Assembly (NCBI GenBank): GCA_001598975.1
Contig: BBXU01002754.1
Span: forward strand, 1-64,000
Source: Parachlorella kessleri
Lineage: Eukaryota; Chlorophyta; Trebouxiophyceae; Chlorellales; Chlorellaceae
Length of the DNA stretch: 64,000 nucleotides
Direction: 5' to 3'
Below the pieces are notes generated by a model. That model ran no database searches. It was not told the origin of the DNA and was given only the letters and a program-made list of their open reading frames with translations. Position 1 is the stretch's first letter. Every line of letters begins with the position of its first letter. The translations under genes and the position numbers were made by a program. Of the stretch, positions 44,282 through 55,857 are shown piece after piece.

Positions 44282-44600
44282 ACCCTTCCTGGAACAGGAG
44301 GTGGTAGACTAGGAAGAGAATGTGGTGCGGGTAAGTCAAGTAATTGGCAAATGAGGCAGTATATGTTTTTGTATATTTATAAGCACAGCCCACGCCCACT
44401 CCAGGTACATACCTCTCCCACTAAGTTTCTAAATGTACACAGTTGTGTTACGGTTGGGTTACTGTCAGTGTGCTTGTAGCTTGTCTCCCCTTTTATTTCT
44501 GTCTGCTTTCTGACGCAGCTGGCACCCGCCACACTGCTGTCTGACCCTTTCCTGTCACGTGCATTTCCAACTTAAATGAGGCATCAATACTGATAGATCT
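44282..44600 (+). repeat. Right direct repeat, split by an insertion
   Basis: The right partner of 43202-43292 in two blocks, 44282-44358 and 44574-44600, separated by the insertion described for 44359-44573. Confidence 0.8.
44359..44573 (+). mobile_element. ~215-bp insertion with 10-bp target-site-duplication-like flanks (SINE/MITE-like, unnamed)
   Basis: The decamer AAATGAGGCA occurs immediately before (44349-44358) and immediately after (44574-44583) this stretch. The left direct repeat at 43202-43292 shows the same site uninterrupted. The 3' half (44461-44569) has a second copy in a channel-gene intron at 13894-14003, and the 5' half (GTATATGTTTTTGTATATTT...) does not. There are no obvious inverted termini, and the 5' truncation of the other copy points to a retroposon-type short element rather than a DNA transposon. 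I do not recognise the family. Confidence 0.72.
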
Positions 44601-45455
44601 CGCCAAGAACTCGGACGCTCAGCCACAGGCAGCCATTGCCAGTCCTACGCTGCTTGCCCACAGCAGTCCTCTGAATACAGGCACCCCACCTGCTGCCTCC
44701 AGGTCACCTGCCAGCGCTGAGCAATGGCAGCAGGTCGATGCACTTGCATGCCTATATCAACTTTTAACCATGTCGGGAGGAAATGTCAAATAGCAGTCGA
44801 AGTCAGTGCGCCAGGCTGGACAGTCGTTGGTCATGTGTGGGATGGATGCTGCTGGCAAGGGAGAGGACAGAAAGGCCAAACTTCTGCACTAGAGCCTCAG
44901 GGACTCCAGGGCGCAAGCTTGCATAGAGCTGCCGGAGCGGAGTTGGCGTGCAATACAGTCAACTGCAGCAATGCGTCTGCTCCCAGTAGAAATCCACAAC
45001 CCCCAGTATGCAGGGCGTTCAGACTCTGCACACAACACAGCTTCCGTGAGGTCAGCCGTCCTTCAGGCTGATGTGACAACGCCAGCACCACATTGATAGC
45101 AAGTAAACGCTTCCCAACCCTTCGATGCAGCATTTGATAAACTGTCTGCAAGTTTGTCAAGATATGCCTCATAGTGCTGACGCAATGAATGGCTGCTGGG
45201 GTCGTCAGGCAAGTATGACGCACTGGCTGAAGACCTCCCATACTTGCGCGCTGCTGCTGGGCCTGCTGCGGTAAAGGCTTGCGCACTGCTGTTCCATTCA
45301 CTCCTCCTGGGAACAGCAATCGATACTTTCAACTAATTGAATGGGTGTGCACCTTAGGACAGCTTTGTAAAGATCGAGGGATGATCGTTAGGCCTTGAGC
45401 AGTCAGGAGTTGATCATGACAGAGTTGGACTGATAGGAGTTGAAGGGTTGCTGAA
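44601..45455. other. Intergenic region upstream of the TRAPPC8 gene
   Basis: About 0.85 kb. It contains one - strand ORF of 89 codons (45063-45332), listed separately, and otherwise nothing recognisable. Confidence 0.45.
45063..45332 (-). CDS. Possible small hypothetical protein (89 codons)
   Basis: An ATG-initiated ORF on the - strand whose ATG lies 123 bp upstream of the + strand TRAPPC8 start. It is Ala/Ser-rich with a short helical-looking part (HYEAYLDKLADSLSNAASKG) and ends in a CxxC (CYQC). No family is recognised. It could be a chance ORF in a GC-rich promoter region or an exon of a larger gene. Confidence 0.25.
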   Translation of the reverse strand: MKVSIAVPRRSEWNSSAQAFTAAGPAAARKYGRSSASASYLPDDPSSHSLRQHYEAYLDKLADSLSNAASKGWEAFTCYQCGAGVVTSA

Positions 45456-48400
45456 ATGGACCGACTGGGCAGGACGAGGGTCTGGCTGGCCGACCAGCTC
45501 ACCCCAGCTGTGGCGGTCATTGCGTCCCAGGAGGCCGACAGTCTCTGCCATGCAGCCAACGGGCTCACAGTGGTCAACCTCCTGCGGCCCTTTGGCGTGC
45601 TGAACCAGCTCAACGGCACGATTGGAGGTGCGGTGGGTGGACGGGCGGCAAGCCATACTGGCTCCCGCTCCACTACGCAGCAGGGTTGGTTGGACTCAAG
45701 CAGCAGCTCAGTCTGACCTGCTGCACTGCAGTTCCTGTAAGGACCGTTGGGGAGGCCCCTTTCCGGCTGCACAGCTGGAGGCTGCGCTTCTATGCCGCCA
45801 ATACTATGTTCCAGCCAGCGGCTGAGGTGGGTGATAGAAGGCAAGCTCCCTGTCAACCCTTTGCACTGCTTTGAGAGTCTGCACAGTCATGCCGATTGAG
45901 CTATTCACAAATCGCGTGTCTGAAGGCTGCCGACGGGCATCTCAAGGAGGTCCTCTCAGCGGCGGCTGCCACGGCCTGTGACGAAGGCGTTCCACCGCTT
46001 GAAGTCTTGCTCAGTCCAGGTGAGGGGAGCCAGTATCCCGATGAAATCCCACCTTTCAGGCAGCCAGTTGGCTTTCATTACGCATGATGAGGGGAGCTAG
46101 GCTGATGACAGCCTGCAGCTATCCTGGCAATATGCGGCTCAGGTGACAGGAGCTGCCCACATGGCAGCCACAGCCAAGGTGCTAGTCCCATGCGGGAAAT
46201 GTTGATAAGCAAGCAGCAGGGGAGGGGAGGCACGCAGGCTGGCTAAAACAGCAATGGAAGGTCACTGACTGCTGCTTGTGATGCAGACTGTGGGGATGCA
46301 ACCCCCTGGTACGGCATCTACCGCGACGAGTTCGTGCGTCTGATGGCCTTTGGCGACCATGAGACCATGGACCACCCAGTAGCATGTCAGTCTGCTGGCC
46401 AGATAGCGAGTCACGTAGTGGGCAGCCAGTCTAGCATTCCTGGCATGGCACTTCTGATGTTTGTGAGGCTGGCTGCCTTGGGGTGGGTCCGTGCTGCAGG
46501 GGCTGCTGCATGCTACACTGCGCTTACGCTGGCATTGCTATGGAGCTGCCGTCAGCCAGCATATGGTATGATTTTCAATATGGTCACATGCACCAGGACG
46601 CTGATAGGCCAGGGAAGTTGCCCGGCCTTTGACAAACCTTTGTGAATCCTAGGGCTGTGCTCCTCTTTTCTGCACACCTCGAGCGAGCGCCGCGAAGCGA
46701 GACCCAACCTGGGCGGGCTTGCTTTCTGTAGGCGTGCTGGTACTGCCATCAACTGTGCGGGGCGACCCTGTGGCAGCCTTTGAGGAGCTTTTTGCACGGC
46801 CCGGATCGCTGCCTGCCCTCATGCAGCAGGGCGTGATGGAGCCACGGATACCCAAGCATTATGTGCTGCTGCACGATGCGCGCACCGCGCCGCCTGGCAC
46901 ACTTGAAAGGTGCCTCCGCATGGGGACGTGGGCTGCTGCTGTTGTGCAGTATGGGGGTTCACTTTGACACTCTCCGTGCAGGGTAGCGTTGGAGTGTGTT
47001 TTAGCGAGTATGGGCTGCCATCACCACCCGTAAGCAGCTGGTTGAGTGACTGAACAAAGTATATCAAGGGAAGTAGCTCGTCCATCTGTCCCCTTTTCCA
47101 GGGCACAAAATATGCTGCGCCACATGGCTGGCAGCATTGGGCAGCAGTGCCACCTGCTGGTGATCAACAGCCGCACAGAGGAGCAGCCAGCCGGCATAGA
47201 CCAGCGGTTCTGGTCAGCTGCACTGCCAGGTGAGAGCGTCGCTGCGGGTTTAACCTTGCACCGCTTGCCTGGCTTTATATCTGTGCCCAGCAGCCAAGGA
47301 GGCGTGCATGTCACCACGAGTGCTTGGTGGGCCTTGGAAGCCTGCTCCCAGCGGTCCCAAAGGCAGAACAGACACCAGCTGCAGCCTTTTAACCCAGTGG
47401 GCTTGATGACGGTGCCTACTGCGTATATGAGTTTAGCAGGGCCGCTGGAGCACGGTGTGGCAGGTACTAGTTGGAGTCAGCAGTGGGGCCTCACTTGGCA
47501 AGCTTTCCATGACGGCATTAGACAGCCAGCATGCGCTGTGTCCTGCCAGGGACGATACCGGGCGGCGGCGCCGGCGAGCCTGCCTCCTACCCTGCGCCTC
47601 CCCCTGGTGGGGCGTACGGTGCTGGGCTGAGCGAGAGTGATGTGCGGAGCCTGGCTGAGTTTGCACGCAACTTGGCGGTGCAGCACATCATACCAAACCT
47701 GGAGATGCGCATACGCGCACTGAACCACCAGGCAGGTTGCCTTCCCAGGGGGATGGTCGGTGAGGTTATATATGGGGTGGCAGGCCACCTGCAGGCTGTG
47801 GGTACTGAGCCTGCTGAGCAGCCCCAGAGAGCCACTTCTGTTCTCGTGATGATGCCGTAGCCCCTTGTACTTCCTGGACTGCATTTGGCATGAGCAGCGG
47901 TGGTTGCCATGTCATTGTGAAACTTTGCCGCCGGCGGGGCCAGTACAGCTCTCCACCCACACACTCTGACGTGCCCACCTGCCGCCCTCTCCGGACAGGT
48001 GACCTCCACACGCAAGGGCCTCCGGAACCAGCTGAAGAGCCTGCTGTGGCGCAAGGCGGGCCCAAGCTCGTTCCTAGCAGCCGCGGCAGGGGTGGGTGCC
48101 ACAGACAGCCCCTCCAGCACCGCTCCCTCCACGCCCACAGCCGTAGCGGGCACAGCAGGGGGCAGCGTGCTCCCCGGGGCGTACTTGCACTCCAGTGTGG
48201 AGGGCGAGATGCGCGCTCTGAGCGACCTGGCGCTGCTGCTGCGGGACTTCGAGACTGCGCTGGGCACGCTGCGCCTGCTGGCCTCGGATTACAAGCAGGA
48301 CAAGGCGTGGAAGCACTACGCGGCGGTGCAGGTGGGCCGGCCCAACTGGGGGGGGACTGCTTGCTGCAACACTTGTAGGTATACACCCTGCGGGGCCATG

Positions 48401-51400
48401 CAGTCTGTCAGCAAATGTGTGGCAATCAAGTGATGCAAGGGATCTAGCGAGGGAGCTGCGGTGGATGTGCGATGGCGGCTCTGGTGACACGAAATTGGCT
48501 GCTGGAGAGTGACAGTCGCAGGCTTGCATACATTGTTCATCGAGGTATGTGTGGGGCATGTCTGCATGTCACCGGAGCCGGTGCACCCCACTGTCAGTCA
48601 CATTCACTGCCGGGTTGCCGCTAATGCAGGAGGCTCTGGGTGTGGCAACCATCCTGTCCATTGGCAGCCCTGCGGACGCGGTGGCATCATACAAGGAAGC
48701 CTTCTATAGATACCAGCAGGTCGGGCACACCAGTCATTGTTGGCAGTGGCACGGGGTTGGTATCGGACTACCTGGTGGCTTGTGGGCACCACTCTGCGTG
48801 TGCGGAAGGGCGCGCCTCAGTAAGCATTTACCTCAGCCGGCCGGTGTCCCAGGAAACCTGTATACTCAGGCTTGGGCAGGCGAGTTTTGTGCGAAGGTGT
48901 CCCTGGGACCCTGCTGACCCAGTGTGACCATCATTGGTGGTACATCCCCTGGGGCTGCAGGTTGCACAGTTGGGTGGGCGGTACCGCACGGAGGGCACCC
49001 GGTATGCCACCCGTGCTGCCATGGTCCTGCTGGAGTACCTGCGAGCCATTGGGCAGCACGGCGAGGCCAACTGGATCTGCATGAAGGCACACTTCCAGGT
49101 GAGGCTGGGCCAGCAAGGACGGCGGCTTATTGTGTGTAGTGACTCCATCCCGATGCACCTGAAAGACTCGCGGCTGTCATTGGACCCCCTGTAGGATGCC
49201 ACCAATGGGCCTGTGGTACCCGACCCACTACACAACCAGGCACGCCGACTCATTGACTAATGTCACCCTAAGTTCCAATGTGCGCCGCAGAGCGGTGTCA
49301 AATATGCACCAGGATACCTGTTAGGTACAATGCTGAGCCTCTCCGTGCGATTAACACCATGTGCTGCAGGAAGAGAACCTGCGGGCGGGGCTGCTGCTGG
49401 AGCAGGCGGCGCACAGCCTGCTGCGGCTGGCGCCCTCGCCGCACGTGCGCAAGTTTGCGTTCCACCTGGTGCTGGCGGGGCTGCGCTACAACCTGTGCGA
49501 GCAGAAGGGGCTGGCACTGCGGGCTTACAAGTGCGTGGGCCGGCTAGAGGGGGGGGGGACTGGCTTTCTTGCTGGCTTGCCAGGCCTTGTTGCAGTTTGT
49601 GTCGAAGGCTGCGTTGCTGGGGCAAGTAGCCGGCCAGGTGCCTTGGGGGGTACTTGATGTTTTGCATTAGCAGAGCAGCCGGTGAGGGCTGACCTGTCAA
49701 TGGTGCATGGTGTCGGCTGGCCTCGGGGTGTCGGCCAGCCTGCCTGTGCGACACCCAGAACTCAAAAAGCTGCTGAAGCTGGCTGCGTGAATGGCGTGCG
49801 GGTGGGGGTTGCTTGGTGGTGCAGGCAGGTGCTGGGCGTGTACTCAGGACGGCGGTGGGCGCTCATTGAGGAGCACTTGCACGATGTGCTTGGCAGGCAG
49901 AGCAGGTGTGCTTCTGGACCGAGCGGCAGGGTGCTTGGACTTGTTGGGAGTATTTCAGTGCAATATGGGATCACACCACCATATCTGTCTCCCTGCCAGC
50001 AATTTTTTTTGTGCGGCTAGTTGTCCTGGCTGCAGTCCAGTGCTGGGGCCAGCAGTTGGGCACATTATCATTTGTTGGTGTCTTGCACCGCCTCAGAAGC
50101 CTTAGCAGTAGTGCATGGCCATGTGCGGGCGACTGCAAGCAGCCCAGCTGCCGTGCATGGCTGGCTGGCGGCGTGCAGGGAGGCGGGGGACTGGCTGGGG
50201 GCCGTGCAGCACTACATGGCCATGGTGCTGTGCCCCGCCAACTCCCCCTACTGCCAGCGGGCCTACATGGCGCAGTTCCTGGACGTGCTGCGCGGCGCAC
50301 AGGCAGCGCTGGTGGGTGGGTGGGTGGGTGGGGGCGGGGGGGGATTGGGGCTGAGCTGTACTACTGCTGTAGGCATGGATGGAGGGCGCCGCAGGGACGT
50401 ATATTATGCCCCGGGCATGGAGATTTCTTAGGGGTGCTGGCCGGCTCTCTGTCTCGCCCTGACGGAACTCCCCTATGATACGACAGACAAAGGCACCGGT
50501 ACCTACTTTGCCTGCTTTGGCGCGCCCGGGGTCCTGCGCTGCTCCCGTGCCATCGCCCCTTCCTGCTGCCCTGCCGTCCTCGTTATACAGCGCGGCGACC
50601 CTTGGCTGGCTGGTCCAGTCGTACTGCCGGCCCAGGACCGCATGCAGACTCCTACTTCCCTTAACTGCAGGGCTACGACCCCACCCTGGAGCTGCCGGTC
50701 CCCGTCATCAACCTGGAGCGGGTGGGGCTGCAGTACGACAGCCAGACGGGGTACGGCACCCCCGAGGCGCGCCAGGTTGGCGGAGAGGTGTGGCGCCCGC
50801 TGGAGGCGGCGGTGCAGCCGCCCGCGGAGGGAGGCCCGCTCACCTGGCTGGATGGTGGGTGGGTGGGTGGGGCTGGGAGAGGCAGGACCTGCAGGTTTCT
50901 TCCCACCCTTGTGCTGGCGCTGTGTGTGGTGTGGCGGCTTTGAAAGATCGTGAGGGCGCAGGGATACGATGTCCCCAGGCTGCAACGCGCTGCGTTTTAT
51001 GGCGCTTACCTTATACGGGTCGGGTTAAGAGGCAAGGTGGGCATTTTATGCAGCCATGTAGAGCCCGTTCGTTGCCTGCCTGCCTCACCATTGCTGAATG
51101 AAGCCCGTTTTGCAACGCCTGCAGGCGGCAGCCGCGCCCACATGGCCCACCAGCAGCCGGAGCACAGCTGCATCGTGGGAGAGACTGTGGGCATCGACAT
51201 AGAGCTGTCCAACCCGCTCCAGATAGACCTGGCACTCACCCGCCTGCGCCTTGCCTGCTCGTTTGAGCCAGCAGCTGCTGCTGCTGCCAGCGCTGCACAC
51301 AGCGGCAGTGCAGCGGCAGGGGCTGTAGTGGGCGGGGCAGACCGGCCAAAGAACCCGGGGCTGCAGGTGAGCTTCGATGAGTTGCTGGCAAGCCAGCCAT

Positions 51401-54400
51401 GCTGGGCAGGGGAGCAGCTTATGGTTGGTGGGAATACTGAGCCTCAACTCCGTTCCTGCTGGACTAACTCTCGCCAGCCCATGGCACTACCTTGCCGAGC
51501 ATGTTGTTTGTCGCCTTCGACTGGCAGGCTTTGCGGCCAGTCAGAACCTCGCTTTGGGGTTGGCAGGGTGCCGGCGAGCCCACCTGTACCGCCCGCCTGC
51601 CGTGCATACCAGGCTCCTTCTGGCTCATGCGCGCGCTGCACTTGCTGAGTTGCCATGTCTCAGGCCAAGTAGCTCCTGCTTTGCTGGCCCTGGCTAACAG
51701 ATCCGGGAGGAGAGCCTGACCCTGGGGCCCGGTGAGCGCATGGTGGTGCACCTGCGCCTGGTGCCCCTGAGGGCGGGGTCGGTGACGGTGGAGGGGGTGC
51801 AGTGGGTGCTGGCCGGCCTGGCGCAGGGCTGCCAGCGCTTCCGGATACCCCGGCCCAAGCCGCGCAAGCCAGGCAGCAGCAAGTGAGTGGCGCGGAGCAG
51901 CGCTGCATCAATGACCTGCTGATTGAGGGCAACCTGCGTGGCCTTACCAGATCTTGTCAGTGATGCTGTGGGAGTGGGTGGACTCCTCAGGCGGAGGGCA
52001 ACGCCTCTGCATGCTCAGGGCAGTGCTGGCTAGGGTTCGTATGATGGCAGGTTGGTAGATAAGGGCCGCCATATCGCTCAAGCGAACCCTGGCCTGCGCC
52101 GCCTCCGTAGACCCAGCACTGCCAAACGCGCATGCACCTGCGTGCAGGCCACTGCTGGATGCGGTGAGGGAGCCCCCCGGTGGCGTGCACTTCACCGTGC
52201 TGCCGCCCATGCCGCACCTGGAGGTGTCCACCCCGCCCCTCTCGCCAGTCATGCTGGTGGGCGAGCTGCTGCGCTGCCCCCTGCGGCTGCGCAACACCGG
52301 CGCGATGACCATGCACAACATCGCCATGGCGGTGGCCACGCCCGACATGCTGCTGACGGCCGTGGAGGTGCTGCCGGTGCCCCCAGCAGCTGCTGCCGCT
52401 GCTGCGCCGGCAGGCCCTGACATCAGTGGTGCTGCAGTCATCAGCCCTACCACTGGCGGCAGCACTGACAGCACTCTCGGCCCAAATAGTAACTTGCCAG
52501 AGTCCCAGGCAGCCGCGGCTGGCCCTGAGGCTGGTAGGGAGGCTCCTGATCAACAGCAGCAGCATGGCAGCTCGGACAGCTCTGCCCACTCCGCTGGCCC
52601 AGCAGTCCTTGCCACCGACGCTGCGGGCGGCGGAGACAGCCTCTCTCACCAGCTGGAAGGGCTAGCACTTGCGACCAGCGCCCGCAGCAGCCCAGCAGGC
52701 ACAGCCCCTTTGCCTGCTCCTGCTCCCGAGCCTGGCTTGGTAGTAGGAGCAGCCCAGCCAGGGCCAGGGTCAGGGTTGCCACCTCGGGGCCCTCGCACTC
52801 GTGCGCCGGGTGGGGTGGTGGAGGTGGTCGTGTCAGAGCGGCCCGGGGGCATGACAGTGTTCAGCCTGCCCCCGGGAAGCAGCAAGCTTGGAGTGGGGCA
52901 GGAGCTGCAGCTTGTACTCTGGTTGAGGTGTGTGGCCTGACTTGGGCATTTGCTTGCAGCTAGTGTTGATGTTAGTATTGCTATTTGTATAAGTTAAGTG
53001 GAGTCACCCTGGCTTAACAGGGGATTCAAGTGGCTCTGCTACTGCCTCCCTGCTGTACAGTGCCACATTCCTCAAGCTTGGATGGGTGCCATACAGGAAT
53101 TGCCTTTGTTACTGGCTAGGCAACAGCTCCCCCCAACGCTGCCGTGCCCTGGTTGTGTTGCAGGCCCACGCAGCCAGGCGCCGTGCGCTTCAATAGTGTG
53201 TGGTGCTACGAGCCGGTGGTCAAGCTGGACTCTGTCAGGTTCCGCACCCTCCGTGTCACCTACTCTGCAGCAGTGCAGCCCTCCCTGGACTTGGCGGCCG
53301 CAGCAGTGGCGGGGCGGTCCGTCCCTGGGACTTGTCTGCTGCAGCTGCGGGGTGTGAACCGGCAGGGGGTGGAGGCCCTGAGGCTGACCGAGCTGGCATG
53401 CCCCGGGGAGGCATGGCAGCTCTCCAGGCTACAGCAGGCCCAGCAGGCGCAGCAGCAGCAGCAGCAGACCAGAGGTGGTGGAAGCAGTTGCCAAGGTGCG
53501 TACGGAGGTGAAAGTGAGGTGCGGTGGTGGTAGGCAGGTGATGGAATGATGTTGGAGGACGAGGCAACGGTCTGCGCGGGGATGGGCTGCTCTGCTTTGT
53601 GACAGCTTTCCTTAGCCAAAGCAACCTGCCCTCCGCAACTCCTGTGCATGTAAGTTGCACAATGGGCGGTTGACCGAAGTCATGTCCTGCTGTGCTGGGC
53701 TGCAGAACTGGACACTGTAGTCGGGCCTGAGTCAGCTGTGACACTTCACTACCACCTCCTGCCAGCAGACTCGGCAGCAGCAGCAGCAGCACCAGGTGTT
53801 GACCCCCCAGCCAGCGGGCTGTGCGGTCCTGCTCTCAGCAGCGCAGTCGCGCAGTGGTTCTTCCGCCGGGCTCACCCGCGGCGCAGGGTGGTGCCTACTG
53901 CCCCCTCCACCAGCTCGCTGCAGTCTGTAGCCACGGGCCGCTCGACCAGGCACCAGACCTCAGCAGCGGCATCTGTGGTGGAGGATGGAGGGGAGCAAGG
54001 TGGCTCAGGGGCGGGGGAGCTGTCGGCCTCGCTTGATCTGGTGGTGAGGTGGGAAGTGGCGGGGGCTCCCACGGGAGCGCAGCCTCGCTGCGGCTTCCAT
54101 GTGGTCTACCAGCAGAGGTGGGTGGTGCATGGATGGCAAATGTGCAACGGTTGTGAGCAGGGTTGTTTGCAGGATTGGTCCCCTGCTGCATGCTTCCTTG
54201 CCTGCCGACGAAGCTTGTCTGCTGTGAACCAATTGGGAGACATGCTCCCACCAGGGACCTACTGGTGAGATGCGACGCGCGGTGCAGGCCATGCTTGTGC
54301 TGTCATCAATTAGGTGTCCTAGCTAGCTTCGGGTGACAGCTTCACAGTCACAGCAATGATCAGGCTACATGGTGTCCACCGGCCACCCTGATGAAACTGA

Positions 54401-55191
54401 TGCTCGTTCCACCCAGTTTCCGGCCCTCATGCATGCAGGGTCCAGGAGGGACCGCCCATCCATGTGCAGCTTCTGGGCCCGGGCAGGGTGGCCCACGACT
54501 TTGACGTGGCCCCCTTCTGCACCCTGCAACTGGTGCTGCGGGTGCGGAACACGCTGCCAAGCCCCGCAGCAGTGTGTGTCGAGACTGGCAAGGGGCCGGA
54601 CGGCCGGCCGACACCGCTAGGTGAGTGCAGTTTGTGGCGTGTGGCAGAAAGTGTGCTTTGCGCAGCTTACTGCATGCACGTCAGCATTAATAGGGTGCCC
54701 GTGGGCCGGTCGGGAGCTTAATGTAACTCCTTGTGCCACCTGTACTCTCCAAGCCACAAGCAGTTGGCAGAGGCTGTACACCCAGCAGTTGGCATGGAGT
54801 CACGCGTGGACTGGCGGCAAGTCACAAGCGTAATGTGCATGCAGGCATGGCCACATGGGCACCCTCACCAGCTCCCCCCGATGGCAGCATGCCCAGCACC
54901 AGCAGTAGCAGCAGCAGCGGGGGCTATGTGCAGCCAGTGCAGCCCCACATCTGGTGCGGTCGCACGCGTGTCACCCTGCCTGACCTGCCCAGCTGCCAAA
55001 CCGTGGAGGTGCCCCTACATGTGGCGGCCTCCGAGCCAGGCATGCTCCACCTGGCAGACTACCTTGTCTCGTGGAGCTACCCTGAAGTCCCAGCGTTAAG
55101 CGGCAGCAGGCCTGGGCCACCGTGCGTGGTTCAGGTGCAGCAGCGGCGGCGGCAACAACTGCAGCAAGAGCAGCTGGGTGGGGGCGGGTGA
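45456..55191 (+). CDS. TRAPPC8: TRAPPC8 / Trs85-like subunit of the TRAPP III complex
   Basis: A ~9.7-kb gene with many exons. TRAPPC8 joins the TRAPP core to make TRAPP III, a Rab1/Ypt1 exchange factor in autophagy and ER-Golgi traffic. The start MDRLGRTRVWLADQL opens the conserved N-terminal region. Family landmarks follow in order: WYGIYRDEFVRLMAFGDHETMDHPVAC (46303-46386), ELFARPGSLP and HYVLLHDARTAPPGT (46780-46910), NMLRHMAGSIGQQCHLLVINS (47110-47175), and FARNLAVQHIIPNLEMRIRALN. A helical-repeat region (48180-49840) includes DALASYKEAF-type repeats. A C-terminal half of Ig-like beta domains follows (PVPVINLERVGLQY near 50698, VGETVGIDIELSNPLQI near 51180, CYEPVVKLDSVRF near 53204). Low-complexity Ala/Ser/Pro inserts occur at 52390-52760, and a Q-run near 53450. 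The stop is at 55191 after a Q/R-rich tail. Not every exon edge was fixed. Confidence 0.88.
50311..50345 (+). repeat. G-rich GGGT repeat directly after an intron donor
   Basis: The donor at the end of the exon encoding AQFLDVLRGAQAAL is followed by five GGTG/GGGT units and a G-run. It is a plausible G-quadruplex on the coding strand and hence in the pre-mRNA. Confidence 0.8.
50855..50882 (+). repeat. Second GGGT repeat directly after an intron donor
   Basis: Same arrangement as at 50311: the exon ending TWLDG is followed by GGTGGGTGGGTGGGTGGGG, so two introns of one gene begin with potential G-quadruplexes. Confidence 0.8.
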
Positions 55192-55857
55192 CCAGTGCTT
55201 GCAGCAGCAGCATTGCCTGGACTTCCTGGCTTATGAAAGGCCATGTTGACTCTCGCCAGCAGCGACATGCATGGAAGCAAGTGGTGTAAGGACAAACTGC
55301 ACCCGATCACCGGGAAAGGTTTGCAAGCCACGTCAGTGGATCCATCCAAGACCCGCGGACCACGCAGCCCCCACATCATGAGCGCCATCCCTCTTGCAAA
55401 TCGTTTGTTAGGCGGCGTGCCAAGGTTATGCAACATTTTCCACTTGTACACACCCCATATACTTCCATTTTCCAAACCTTGTGTGCATTGTTGACTCGTG
55501 TCGGGCCCCGGCCACCTAGACTCTTACGCTCACTTCAAGCCAAGAGCAAGCGCAGCAGCAGAGGCGCTCATGGCGACAAATGGCGAGCTGTTCACGCAGC
55601 AGCAACTTTCTATCCTCGTGGTAAGAACACCTGCAGCTGGCGGTCATCAAGGTTTCGGAACCCTCCTCCCCTAGTCCTAGGAGACATGTGCTACCCATGC
55701 ACTACCACTGCTACAAATGCGGAACTCCATGCTGAAAAGACGGTTGCTTGGGGCAAATAGCCAGTGACAGCTGTCACCTACTTTCAGGCCAAGCTTGCAT
55801 ACCCTTAAGGGTGGCAGCCCTGTCGTTTGCTCTGTTTTGGGTGTCTGGAGTCACACT
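55192..55857. other. Intergenic spacer, TRAPPC8 to first acetate transporter
   Basis: About 0.67 kb between two + strand genes; no gene, RNA or repeat recognised. It should hold a 3' UTR and the promoter of the first transporter. Confidence 0.5.
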
